Shown here one piece after another: positions 35,437-48,100 of a stretch of DNA of 64,000 nucleotides (position 1 is its first letter; each line of letters starts with the position of its first letter). The translations under genes were made by a program, and so were the position numbers. The DNA lies in assembly GCA_033439795.1 (NCBI GenBank), contig JAUTDP010000014.1, forward strand, positions 1,178,001 through 1,242,000. Direction: 5' to 3'. The DNA comes from Sordaria brevicollis (Eukaryota > Ascomycota > Sordariomycetes > Sordariales > Sordariaceae). The notes under the pieces are model-generated. The model worked only from the letters and a program-made list of their open reading frames with translations. It was not told where the DNA came from and made no database searches.

Positions 35437-38221
35437 ACCGACCGGCGAGGTTTAACATCGTCGGCTCGGCAAAGGGTACGTAACGAGTTTTCGGTAATTT
35501 GTGGGTCTTCATCCCGCCTCCACACTTCCGGGTCCCGGACCGGCCGGAGTTCGGATGTTGCGAAGCTTTCGATATGGGTTTCCGGCGGACTTTCCTTCCT
35601 TTCACCGGTCTATTAACAGACGTCCGGCTCCCGGCTACAGAGCTATGTTATCGAAGTGACCCGGCTCCGGAATCGGAACCGTCATGTTGATGATTACACC
35701 CCGGTTGTATGCTCTCCGGTTACCGACACCCGTCATGTCATCGAGGTGTGTCTCGGGTTTAAGAAGGCGCCTGGCATGCCTAAAGTCCGGTGACTTTTCT
35801 GATGTCCGGAAAGAAGCGTCGTATATCCGTTTTATGGCCTCAACGACAACGATAAGCTATTCCGACAACTGGGTATCTGGGCAACCCAATCGGTCCATTG
35901 CCATCCATAGCTGTTGTCACAGATTACGGTGAAGGGTTTCAAGGTTGCCAATATTTTGCCTTTCTTGTGATGATCAAGGGTGATCACCACCTTTTGTCAC
36001 AGAAGAGAACCTTGAGAGATGCACGAACGTACTGTGGTTCCTGGCAGGCAGGCAAGGCAAGCAGGCTTGGTGGCCAGACCTTGTCAGGTTTACTGTACTA
36101 CCCCGTATCCATCCACAGCTGATGGACCTCGTTCGGGCCTGGGGAAGTTTTTGGGGATTTCGTGGTTTGGGGGTTCCATGGAGGCGTCCCTTTCCTGTCT
36201 GGGCGTAACTGTAAAGGACGAGAACGGTTCGTGACTGTTCTGGCGATTTGAGTCACGTAGTTCCGTTCCTCGTGACTTGTTATCCCTTGCCTTCTTATTT
36301 CCGTCTTTTGATCTTTTGGTGGCTTTGTTTTCAGATGGCGGCTCGTGTAAGTCAAAAGTTGTTCTCGTCAAGTCGGAATCGCGAACCTGCCCTGACTAGG
36401 TACGTGTAAGTGGACGTCGACGTGGATCGGAAAGAGTCGGTAAAGTGTCCATGAACCCTGTTCTCCCCACACCCGAAAGGAGTCGACCTCGGCTCTGCGC
36501 CGGCAGATCGGAGACAAACCCAAAACATGGGGATGCGCTCCCGTCGTGTTGTCAGTGGTTGGTTTGATGGTTCCAGTGGTTTGTCACAGAGCTTCCCAGT
36601 GGCCAGTCGAGTGGCTAACCAGTGGCACAAGTGGCACTCCAGGCTGGCACTCTGCTGCTTAAACCCCGGATGGATGGCGGGGCAAGTCGCCGGGCCTGGG
36701 GAAGTTGCAAGGGCGGAATCAGAAGAACAAGCATCTCCAGCCAAGACCACCAAAGAAGTTTGGAATTGTGGAAAAGGCGAAGCGAGGGGAGGGAAAAGAG
36801 ACTTGGAGAACAGGTATCGAGCAAACAGGGGAACCCAGAAGTGGGAGAAGGTTGGAATTTATCCTGTCAGCTGACCTGTTGATTTGCTGTTTCTTCATGA
36901 CGATATCGGAGCTGGGGGATTTGTTGAGACGATTTGCGCAAAAAGGAGATGTCGTTGAATGTAACTTCAATCCCGTGGTTTGGTTATTTTGTTGGCGATG
37001 AGAGGGGAGAAGAAGGAAATTTTATTACAGCTGGGAAGCGATAAAGCTGATAAGACGTTTGATAGAGATTGAGGCTTCGGGCAGCTCCCGAGTTAAAGAG
37101 GTACTGCAAGCCGCCGTAGTCCCCCAAAGGTTCTATGGTGATTGGCGGGCGGACCCTCTCGCTCACATGGCGGGGTTGGCCGGTAAGGTACCAGGGTACA
37201 TCATTTCGTACCGATGACCTCACAGCTTGCATTGCAAAAGTTCGGGTTAGCCGTCACATGTCAAAGTCAATTACCCTAACATTACATACAGCTTTCAATT
37301 CTTTCGTGTAAGTCGGTCGCCTTGAAGAGATGACTGTTTCGCTTGTGAGAATTGCTCGGATTGGGGGAAAGAACGTCAATCGCTGAAATTGGAAAAAGCA
37401 ATTGAAGTCTGACAGAAATAAACAGTGGTGATAACGCTTCGTCCTCCGCGAATGCCGCCTTTCCGCGAAGAGTGGATGCAGGACAACAACAAACCATGCT
37501 GGAGACATGGAGAAAGTATGGAGAATGGAGAGAACAATGGAGACACCACGACTTACACCGGTAACAGATGTGGCTCCCGTACAACATGTACGGTATGTAC
37601 CCCAGGCCGAGTTCGCCAGCAAACAACGGTCCGTACAGTTCACCGGCCGGCACTGAACAGTTTGGTGATGGACGAGTCGTGGAAAGACAACGGATCGATT
37701 TGCCTTTGACAGCCAGAAGGTAGAAAACCAGGGTATCATCGTAGCCCGGGACAAACCGCAAAGGGCCACATGGGAGAAGAGTGAGCCGAAGAACGGAGGT
37801 ATCTCGAGATGCAACTTGGTAAGAAGAACAGCCAAAGATGTAAGAAACTAGTAACAGTTGGTAACACTACCCCGCCAAGAGGGCTCCATCAAAGGCAAAG
37901 AGGTGCTTGCTGTTTCTGCTGTTGCCGAGCAATCGACTAGATGCATGGCCCCGGCTCTTTTCGTCATGCCTCGTTAGGACGGCGTTGGACCCGTATCCCC
38001 TTGCTCCATCGCATCTCCATTGTTCTCTGGATGATTGTCACTGCTCGACAGACCTCAATTGGTTCCAGAAACCGAGTTGCCAGGTGAGTGACTCAAGAAG
38101 TGGATTGAACCAGAGAGAGGGTTGGCCTTTCACGAGACTTTAATAAGATCCATCGTACAGATAAACAAACCCTCCTCCCCTTTCTCTCTTCTCTCTCCTC
38201 TCTCTTCACTGTCTTTGTCCT
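35437..38221. other. Intergenic between the RIP element and the acu-9 promoter MITE
   Basis: 2.8 kb of normal GC content with no supported gene. ORFs reach at most 193 codons (37835..37254, minus) and have no domain character. A pyrimidine tract (about 38168-38215, CTCTCTTCTCTCTCC-like) directly abuts the MITE. Such tracts usually mark fungal core promoters, so it may belong to the ancestral malate synthase promoter. Confidence 0.5.
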
Positions 38222-38230
38222 ATCCATACC
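38222..38230 (+). repeat. 9 bp target-site duplication, left copy
   Basis: ATCCATACC, repeated exactly at 38582-38590 on the other side of the 351 bp inverted-repeat element. Confidence 0.85.
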
Positions 38231-38581
38231 CAGCCCGCTAGGGCGACTGTGTAATCCGCTAAGGCGACTGTGTTGCTTCCCAAGGTCTGTCTCGCCAAAA
38301 GCTAGGTTAGTATTAGGGTTAGGTTAGCGGTTAGGGTTAGTTAGGGTTAGTTCCGGGGGTGCAGGGGGCCGGCGAGAGGCCCCCGCGTGTGAATGGGAAA
38401 AAAAGTGTTCGAAAAGACGTGGTTTTGAGCCTTCATTGTTGTTGTTCAAGATGATGATTTTCGTAGAGGTTTGGAGCGCTCAAAGTAATGCGAGCGTTGG
38501 TCTTGGCTGCTCTCTGGCAGCGAATTTGTATGGCCCCACACAGTCGCCTCAGCGGATTACACAGTCGCCCTAGCGGGCTCG
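38231..38581. mobile_element. 351 bp MITE, Mutator-like, carrying telomere-type motifs
   Basis: The ends are inverted copies of about 45 bp, both reading AGCCCGCTAGGGCGACTGTG inward. Each end is itself a tandem pair of a 20-21 bp unit (CCGCTARGGCGACTGTGT), so the element has four copies. A perfect 9 bp direct repeat (ATCCATACC) flanks it, the target duplication size of Mutator-like elements. Inside are TTAGGG units at 38313, 38331 and 38341 with partial TTAG/TTAGG spacers, and a GC-rich hairpin (GGGGGCC at 38364, GGCCCCC at 38378). There is no coding capacity. It sits 237 bp upstream of the malate synthase ATG. Confidence 0.88.
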
Positions 38582-38817
38582 ATCCATACCTGCCCCTCCA
38601 TATCACCCCGGCATTCCGTCATCCAACCAAACATCATCCTCTACTTACATCCTCGGCACTTTTCGGTAGCACGGGATTTCTTAGTCTGTATGTTTGCATC
38701 AGACGTCACTTATTAACTTTCTTACCACGAACTCAATTTTGCTAACTTTCTTCACCCCAGAACGATCTCATTTTATCAGCATTTTCTTTTAGAATAATAC
38801 CCATTACACAATTCACA
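38582..38817 (+). promoter_or_regulatory. acu-9 proximal leader downstream of the MITE
   Basis: 236 bp beginning with the right copy of the target duplication (38582-38590). It is C/T/A-rich with no clear TATA box and ends in TTCACAATGG around the malate synthase start. It is presumably the 5' UTR plus core promoter, with upstream control elements pushed beyond the insertion. Confidence 0.5.
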
Positions 38818-40502
38818 ATGGCTTCCGTCGAGACTCTTCTCCAGGGCGTCACCATCTCCGGCCCCATTGAGGAGCACCAGAGAAAGATCCTGACTCCTCA
38901 GGCTCTCTCCTTCGTCGCCCTCCTCCACCGTTCCTTCAACCAGACCCGCAAGAACCTCCTCGAGCGCCGCAAGATCCGCCAGGCTGAGATCGACCGCGGT
39001 GTCCTCCCCGACTTCCTCCCCGAGACCAAGCACATCCGTGAGAACCCCACATGGAAGGGTGCGCCTCCCGCTCCCGGTCTCATCGACCGCCGCGTTGAGA
39101 TCACCGGTCCCACCGACCGCAAGATGGTCGTCAACGCCCTCAACTCCGATGTCTACACCTACATGGCCGACTTCGAGGACTCCAGCGCCCCTACCTGGGC
39201 CAACATGGTCAACGGCCAGGTGAACCTCTACGATGCCATCCGCCGCCAGATCGACTTCAAGCAGGGCCCCAAGGAGTACAAGCTCCGCACCGACAGGACT
39301 CTCCCCACCCTCATCGTCCGTCCCCGTGGCTGGCACCTTGAGGAGAAGCACGTCACCATTGACGGCGAGCCCGTCAGCGGTTCCCTCTTCGACTTCGGTC
39401 TCTACTTCTTCCACAACGCCAAGGAGCTCATCAAGCGCGGCTTCGGCCCCTACTTCTACCTCCCCAAGATGGAGTCTCACCTCGAGGCCCGTCTCTGGAA
39501 CGACGCCTTCAACCTTGCCCAGGACTACGTTGGCATTCCCCGCGGTACCATCCGTGGCACCGTTCTGATCGAGACCATCCTCGCTGCTTTCGAGATGGAC
39601 GAGATCATCTACGAGCTCCGTGAGCACTCCTCCGGTCTTAACTGCGGTCGTTGGGATTACATCTTCTCCACCATCAAGAAGTTCCGCAACAACTCCGCCT
39701 TCGTCCTCCCCGACCGCTCTTGCGTCACCATGACCGTTCCCTTCATGGACGCCTACGTCAAGCTCCTCATCCAGACCTGCCACAAGCGTGGTGTCCATGC
39801 CATGGGTGGCATGGCCGCTCAGATCCCCATCAAGGACGACAAGGCCGCCAACGACAAGGCCATGGAGGGTGTCCGCGCCGACAAGCTCCGCGAGGTCCGC
39901 GCCGGCCACGATGGTACCTGGGTTGCCCACCCCGCTCTTGCCAGCATCGCCCTCGAGGTCTTCAACAAGCATATGCCTACCCCCAACCAGCTCTTCAACC
40001 GCCGTGAGGATGTCAAGATTGGCCAGCAGGATCTGCTCAACATGAACGTTCCCGGCTCCATCACCGAGGAGGGTATCCGCAAGAACCTCAACATTGGTCT
40101 CGGCTACATGGAGGCCTGGATCCGCGGTGTTGGCTGCGTTCCCATCAACTACCTCATGTACGTATATCCTTGTCTCTATCCCCCATAGACTCGTATACTA
40201 ACAACCGTCACAGGGAGGATGCCGCCACCGCCGAGGTCTCCCGCTCTCAGCTCTGGCAGTGGGTCAAGCACGGCGTCACCACCGCCGAGGGCAAGCGTGT
40301 CGACAAGTCCTACGCTCTCAAGCTCCTCCAGGAGCAGACCAACGAGCTCGCCGCCAAGGCTCCCCAGGGCAACAAGTTCAAGCTTGCCGCTCAGTACTTC
40401 GCTACCCAGGTCACCGGCGAGGACTACGCCGACTTCTTGACCTCTCTCCTTTACAACGAGATTACCAGCGCTGGTAACTCGCTCCCTGCTTCCAAGCTCT
40501 AA
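38818..40502 (+). CDS. acu-9: Malate synthase, glyoxysomal (glyoxylate cycle)
   Basis: Exons 38818..40157 and 40214..40502 (56 bp intron, GTACGT donor, branch TACTAAC, CACAG acceptor, junction [12 protein letters not shown]) give 542 residues, the usual length of fungal and plant malate synthase A. The enzyme condenses acetyl-CoA with glyoxylate to malate and CoA during growth on acetate or fatty acids. Landmarks are [31 protein letters not shown], the catalytic-region [40 protein letters not shown] and [12 protein letters not shown]. The last three residues, SKL, are a textbook PTS1 peroxisome/glyoxysome signal. Very strong C-ending codon bias indicates high induced expression. The symbol is the Neurospora locus name for this enzyme. 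A 351 bp MITE lies in its promoter. Confidence 0.97.
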
Positions 40503-41826
40503 GTTCGTTCATTCGCGTCTTAGGGTAAGGTAACAGGTTGACATGACTTGGCATGGAAAGGGAAAAGCAAATTGTACGGAAAAGTACGATGATGACATGA
40601 GGGTATAAGCGATGTGGATTTTTTTTTCTTATGACATTTTCTCTATGGGGTTTTTGGATATATCATATCACATATCAGTGGTCAGGTTTTCTGTTTTTTA
40701 ACCTTGGGAAATTCAATGATTTTACCCTAAATTTCCTGATGGATTGAACTTTGACCAATGTGATGTGTTCATTCCTATGCGGTGACCAAATGTCTAGTTG
40801 TCTCCATAGTGTCTTCCTAACATTCACAGCAAAAACAGTTGTTTATCCTTTTTCATGTATATACAATTTACCTACCCCAGCAGTTCCTCGTAAACATATG
40901 GAGGGAGCATCACCAACAGGTTCACAAAAGCTATGTGAGCGAGGCACACATACATACTCTCACATCATGATAATACCATCTCTTTATGCCCTTGATACGC
41001 TTCATGGCACATCAAGAAGTATACGCAACCACCAGCCATACTACCTACTATCCACCTCCATCTATTATCTCCGATCACTAAATCATCATATTCCTACTAA
41101 CAAGCTAGGTAAAGCCCATTACATCGCGTCTACAATGATATCTCATATCGTCCCTCTCATTCAGACAAGGGAACAGCCTGAACCCCAGATGCCTACCTGC
41201 CTTAACGTATATGCTGTCTCGCCGAGGGAATTCTCTATCCTAAATTAGGGGGGAAGAAAGAATGTGGTTTCGATCATGCTGCCTTAAGGTTAGGTGATAA
41301 GGCTGTGGTCGAAATGAAGCTACTCAAAATGAGCAAGTGACGGAGTGAGTGAGTGAGCAACCAATGGATAAGAGATAGATTTCAACTGAAAGGACAACAA
41401 CTTAACATCCACCGGCTTTCGCAACCGACCGAACGAGCTCGAGGTGAGTCCGGTTCATCCAAGCGGTGATGCGGTTGACAGATGCAGGCAGGCAACATCA
41501 TGTCAACGTGATCGCAACTCACATGATCTTGTCGATTGCAGAGAAGGCAAGTACGACTAGGCTTTGTACGGGTGGGAGACCTGGTTCATAGTAACTTCCG
41601 CTTCTGAGTCCCGTCGTTTCTGCTCTCTTCATTCATAAGAGGGCGCTTATCTCAGGCTCTTGCTCTTGCAGTGTCACTCCTTTCTTCCTTCCTTCACGAC
41701 CTTCCTTCCTTCGTGTTATATCTGACCTTCTTCTTTCTCCAAGCTCTCTTACCTAACTTTCGATCCTGTTCATTCAGTTCCTCTTTGCATCTTGCTTTGA
41801 GTTCCCTACTTCAATGCCACTTCCTT

Positions 41827-41867
<41 letters not shown>

Positions 41868-44800
41868 TGCGCTCAAGTGGAAGGGAAGTGATGCCCTTGG
41901 GTTGATTACGACAGTCACGGCATTTGGAATGACTTTTCAGCTGAGAGCATTGATACGGATGCTCCAATGATGGAAGAAATGAACAATGTGACTGAGAGTT
42001 CCGTAAAGACAATAGAGTAAGTAGCTAGCAAGAGAGTTTTGAAAGGATCAACAAGGAGGGAAAACGCGACCGGAGTAACGGAGAGGTTTCGATTGAGATG
42101 TCATAGTGTAATGGGTTCGTCATGTCAATTATGGCGATAACATGATAAACGAATGATTCACAATATTTGAAGACCAGCGCCTCTTGCTCATTCGAATCTC
42201 ATTACCGGACTCTCTTTTCTGTGCTTACTCTTTCGTGTTTCCGACTCATTCTTCTTCATCAGTTCCTTTCCGGTCCTCTCATCCTGACTGACACTTTCGC
42301 ACTCGAATTTCCCTTGAGAATTTGCGGTGTCCTCGTGCCTGCAGTAGGACCTTGAGTGGTTTCAAAAATTATTTCAGTCATTTTTACGTTCTGTGGTTCT
42401 TGTGAATGCCTTGGCCTTGAGGAGATGGTGTTCTTGCCGCCAACATGCATTGGCTTTGGTGGTGAGATATCCCGGTCTCCCACTCAACATTATCGATATC
42501 AATCACAATCGATATTCATGATCATGAAGGCCTACAACGAATAATGTGAAGAAAGGACACATAATCAGCGCGGAAGCAATACTCGTTTCCGCACATTCCC
42601 ACAACCCTGTGTCCGTTTGCTTTCATCCCCACACATTCATACATAAACATGGCGAGCATGGCCCCTTGACAACTGACTGCATCCCGCACCGTGAAAAAAC
42701 CGTTGGCAGGTGTGCTGTTGCTGCATAAAACCTTTTCGCGATCTTCTTCCCCCTTCCCCTAGTATCTTTTTTTTTTCATCCCTTACTTTGTGATACCCTT
42801 CAAACCGGCCGGTAAGTCTTATGCCGGCTCTACTTACCGGTTAGTCACTGGATGCCTCGTTTGTTTGCCAACGAGGATCGACCCCTAGGAGTTGGCAAAG
42901 GCACAGAATGAGTAACGCCAATGTGTGAACCGATAGATAAATCCCTGTGCCCAAGAAAAAAGGGCGAGAAAATAGGGGCAAAGACAAGGAAAGAAAGCTG
43001 AGTATGACAAACGCAGGTACCCGTCACGCTGGGATTTTGTTGTGTCTCCAGCGCGTTCCCGCCGGTGATTTTTCCAGCCGGTTCTCTGGCATCAACTTAG
43101 CAGTCATTCATTATTCTCCGTTTTTTTCGCCTCTCTCTCTGTACACTTTGCTTGTTCCTGCTGTGTTTTGTGTTGAATTTTGAGCTTCACTTGAGCGCTT
43201 GAACAATCAATCTTGTCGTCGTGTTATGAACGATGCTTTTGTGTATGCGTAGGTAGTCACAAGTTGCTTCTCTGCAGCTTGGTATCAAGTGTCAAGCCGG
43301 ACTGGTTCATGATTACCGAGTACCAATGCTTGTGAACGATCCGAGGGAAGCACAATTGAAATGCAATATTACTTTTCATCCCCGTGCATAACAGACGCCC
43401 GTCCCAAATGGTTGCCAAACATTCTTTCTATTTTCATCCATGTCCGCAAATGCAGACCTTCAGCTGGCAGGGATGTCGAACCGGGGCCGGGGGTTTATTT
43501 GACCCTTCCTGTGCGCGTGTGCGCCCGTGTCGCCTGTTTTTGTGCGACCCAGCTCCCCTCCCGTTTCGGTCGGCAAACCGAATTGAGAGATCTCTCCCAC
43601 CCAAACAAGGTGTGATGCTGGCTGGTGTGGCGTGGGGGAAGGAAGAAAAAAAGGGTGATAAGGTAGATACCCGTTTGACCTTGTTCTCCCCAGTTTGTTC
43701 GTCTCCGTGGGCAGGTGCGTAGCTGCAGTATGCGATCGTGGTGAGTGCGAGTCCTGGACTCGAGGACAAGGAAGCAAACTGAAGCTCATCTGGGTGCGTT
43801 TGTTTATTGCATACTCAATTTCTCCGGAAATAGGAGCACTGCCCGCGGTGATCAATGATGCATCTCATCGGATTCATTGAGCAGTGAGAAGCGAAGTACA
43901 TGGAGGACAGGGAAGGATGAGAAAAGGCAGGGTGGAAAATTGAAAGTGTCCCGAGACAGGTTTTGGTTATCTTTCCGACTTGTGTAAGTATTTCAGGTGT
44001 CTGTCAGATTTGAGCTTGTACATAGGGGTACTTGGAGCGAGAACTCTCAGCACACCCGTAGGTTTACTCAACATCGAAGTGATGATAGTGATGGTCTTGG
44101 AAATTCCCTTCTCTGTTGTTTGCCAAGCATCTTTAGCCAGATTCGTAAAGTTGAAGTGAGTCCGTGTAACCCAGAGAGAGTGTATTCTGATCCACTTGTG
44201 AGTCCGATCCAAGATACCGATAGCCCAGCACGATTTCCTATACGAGGATCATGTCTAGGTTTGAGCAGGAGAAATGTGAGTTTTTGTTTTCTCGAAGAGG
44301 ATTATCTTGAGACATGTGTTCAGCCAAGCTCACCTCGTATCATCATCATTATCATCATCATCGCCATTAACGAGGTTTGTGGAGTTTCGGTAAGTCTCCG
44401 AAGTGGGTGAGATGATGCTGCCATCGGAAGAGTCGATGGAGGCTCCAACTTTCTTTGAAGAAGTCCTATGTTCTAGACCTCTCGGAGCCTCCGAGCCCCG
44501 TCGGAGCTACGTTGTTAGCAGAGTCCCAGAGGGGTATAGACTTGTCAAGAGGCATGCCGTTGAGAACAAAGGCGCATAAAGACCAGCCACCGACGGGTCT
44601 CTTGGTGATGGTAGTGTAGCGAGAAGAGGGCGGATTGGTCAAGAAGCGATTAAACAAGAGATTAAGCTTTGGGTCATGATTGATCGACGCATGGATTCCT
44701 ATCGCCGTCGTCACCTTTGGGGAATAGGCTAATCGATAGTGTTCAAAGGGAATGCGCTGAAGATGGAGTCGATGAAGAGGCTGAGTTGAGTGAGATTGAG

Positions 44801-45100
44801 GTCAGGTCCCGGGAAAGCAATCGCTGTGACAAGAGAACTTGTGACGCCGCGTAACTGGACGAAAACTGCACCTGCTTCCTTCCTCTGCCGTGCCATTGAT
44901 GGGGGTTCCTGGAAATCATGGTGCGATGGTGGGCCTTTTCAATCTTAAACGGCGTCAGCGACTTCCGTTCATCGTGGATCTTTGCAGTCTGCGGGCTTCA
45001 ATTTGGCGTTTTAAGCAGGTGCCGATGATGTGGAGGATTTGGAGAGGACGAGTTCGGGAAGGCGCCTCCCGTTGACCATGGTCACCATGCTGCCCTTTGT
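40503..45100. other. Gene-poor intergenic DNA, first part
   Basis: No supported gene. It contains the acu-9 3' region, a T32 tract (41829-41860) and a short inverted repeat (CCGGTAAGT and ACTTACCGG around 42808-42842). A stretch at about 41545-41590 contains GGGTGGGAGACC, faintly like the 3' control region of a 5S rRNA gene, but the rest of a 5S gene is missing. ORFs are at most 165 codons and look random. Confidence 0.5.
41829..41860. repeat. Poly(T) tract, T32
   Basis: Thirty-two consecutive T. This is the second longest homopolymer of the window and is not next to a recognisable element. Confidence 0.9.
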
Positions 45101-48100
45101 AACCAGGTACCGCACTAATAGATAAGACGAGGAATGATGCGATAACCAGGCTTTTTGCCAGTAATGCTGTTAGTGCAGTTCTACTTGCAATCTTGGGGAT
45201 CCACTCATAACCACCCGACCTCACAGCTCGCACACTCCAGTCCACCGCACAATTCGTTGGATTGCATGACACAGTCCCTCGGCCTCGTCTGCCTTTTCTT
45301 TCATTTGAGGTTCTTTCAACGTCACTTTATCCACCATATCGATTCTCCTTTCGGTAACCACTCCGATTCCCGTTATGCCAATGGAATGTCCATCAGGTTT
45401 CGCTGGCGTTGTTGGCCATGCTGTCGTATCGTCGCTCAGCTGAAGTCCCGGTATTGGTCCGATATGACAGTCAATCCGACGTGACGGATGCGATTCCAAG
45501 CGATGCCCCCCATTCCTCCATTCGGCGAATCATTACCTTTCATCTCCCAATAAGCAGCTCATGGGTAGCCTATGACCGAGAGCGGCTTTGAGGTCGGTGT
45601 GCAGGTACAAGTGCTAGACTATTTGTTGGAGTTGCACAACCGGCCAAGATGGTATGTACGCACACCCCGAACTGACAGCTCCCGTAGAGATATCCTACAT
45701 ATTACAATATCCCCTCCGGCGTTGGTGACACTGCTAACACCCGACGGTTTGGTGCAGGCGTCTTTCTCTCCGAGCTTGGTAGACAACATGTCCGTCCCGC
45801 CCTGGTGCCCTCCCGCTCCGTCAAGCAAGACAGAAGCGGACATGAAGGAGCCCAAGTCTTGTCTCGTGCCGCTGCCGCCGGCTTGAGAGGCTTCCGGTCG
45901 AGGCTTCCATGACTATTCATTCCTTCCATGGAGCCACCATCCACCGTCTGCCGTCTATCGTCTACCGACACCGTTGACGCCCACCGTCAATGCTCATCAG
46001 GGGCAGGCCTGCTCTCTTTGCTCGCTCATCTGCATCGTTTCCCCCTACCTTGTACATGGCATGCCTGCCTGCTTTGTGCAATGTTCAAAGAACATTCAAT
46101 GGCAGTGCGGCTCAACCTACACTGTCAAGTCTGTCGCACACCCCCCGGCTGCTGTCTTGCCCAAACCCCGAAAGCTTGCAGACCATTATTGAGACTTCTC
46201 ATTCCTTTTCCGCACTTTGAATTTCGGTATCCTCCGGTTTGTCGTGTCAGGAAATTACCTCTTTTCTTTCCCTACCGCGCACATTTTCGTCATATCAAAA
46301 AGAAAGAGGGTTCAAGAAGCACCTTTGGGGGTTTGGGCGTGTCCATCATGGACGGAATGGTCCTGCTGCCACATGCTGGCTAATCTCGTTGACGCATCGG
46401 TGGCTTGCTGCACCTTGCCTTATCCAAGAACGCCCACAAGCAAGCCAGCAAGCCAGCTCCATGGGTCGTGGCCCTCCTTGGCTTGGGTGCTCACGGTGCC
46501 ATCTCAACGCCTTGTATAGAGATGCGGCTTAACGATGATGACGCCACTGCGCCTATTCATATTTCACTGGCAGACGAATTCCCTCCGGCAGCCGAAAGAA
46601 GCTGCTCTCAACTTGATTCTGGCATCTTTTGGCGGCGTGTCTTCAAGGGATCGGGTCCTCTACCCAGCATTCCAACTCTCAACTCTGCCAGTCCATCCCG
46701 AGCCGACACCATCGAATCATGCCCCTATCTGGTCTTCTTCATCAGCTCGTCGCTTGGGATGCAAACTTCAAGAAATTTTATTTCCAAATTTCTGTTCCCT
46801 TGCGCAAGGGGCATAAATCGGACCTCCATACGGTTGGTCCGGCCTTTCAATCCGCGTTCCCGACAATTGTTTGTTCGGCAGCAATCCCTAGGCGGCATTC
46901 ACGTTTGACTTTGTTCATTATAGTGACAATCACGGGTCACGGCACCTTTACAACGGTTTATCGACAGCCAAATGCTTGGCTTGACTATTATCGTGGGCAG
47001 TGCGGCTTGACGACCGCCTTGTACGGTATGCCCAGTGGCCCTCGCAGCAGCCATGGAGGCGGTCTTGGTGCATCACCGTTTACCATCTATCCGGGGCGTA
47101 CTGTGTACGATCATTCAAGTTCCGATAATCACACCCGGGGCGCCACTATGAAGCATGTCTGAGCAAGACGGTGGGCAGCAGTCCGTTTCCACTGTGTGTC
47201 ACTTCGCAAAAATAACTCTTGGAAGCAAGCATGCCCACCTGGGGGTTCGATTCCCGCGAGGTTCCAGCTATCGGAGTGATATGCTGTGCAATGTTGAGGG
47301 ACGGCTGCATCGAGGGCAACAATGGTAGCAATTTGCGTAACCTGGCATTCTGATACCCAGCACCGGACCGTACCAGGTACTCCGCATGTCATAGCTCCTT
47401 TGCCGGGACCTTGTTTGCTGTTCTCCCCTGGCTTGCCTGCCAATACCTGCCATCAGCGTTTGGCTATGATTCGACCTTGTACGCTCAGGTCCAATCGAGG
47501 TTTTTGTCCTACAAGCGTGACACAAAAAAGAAAAGAAGGCTCGGATATTGTGTCGACGCCCTACGGCTGGGAAAGGGATTATCCCAATATTGACGCGCCG
47601 CGACCAGTGAAGCAAAGTTGCCAAGTGAGACTCGCAAGCTTTCGTTGTTGGGGAGGACGACCCGCGCCCGTCGACACCCCAGGAACGTCTGAAAGGATAA
47701 CAGGCGATGACTGGCCATCAGTCTCCGTTCTCGTCAAAAATTCCCCAATCCAGAAAGGACTCGTGTCTTGTCGCCCAATGATACTCTAGCACCTCTCTTC
47801 CTTCCAACCTATTCTTTCACCGATCCGGCCAGCTGTCAGGTGCAACCACTCCGTCAGAGTGCGCATTACCAAACGACGTTGAATGGCACAAAAAAGAACT
47901 TTTCTTTATCATTCCGCGCTCCGTGCAGACAGTCCAGAACGGGACGTGTCATACGGGGTACCCCGTGCTCCGTACATACACACCCACCTCATCTTACTGG
48001 GCCCTTTGGGACGGGAATGATTCTGCGGGGGATGGTAATCAAGCTTGAGTAACATCCACCGACATTTGGGGCTACCTGTCCGTCCCGGGACTCTGTATAG

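Noticed and set aside
38776..39972. 398-codon ORF antisense to malate synthase
   Set aside because: Same codon-bias artefact as at fumarase; no domain and a repetitive VGADL-type composition.
41470..41600. Possible 5S rRNA gene (GGGTGGGAGACC near 41572)
   Set aside because: Only a short match to the 3' control region. The 5' half and conserved stems are absent, and no T-run terminator lies at the right distance.
47175..47265. tRNA candidate with GGTTCGATTCCCGC
   Set aside because: A B-box-like word is present, but the T-stem and acceptor stem do not pair and there is no A box at the expected spacing.
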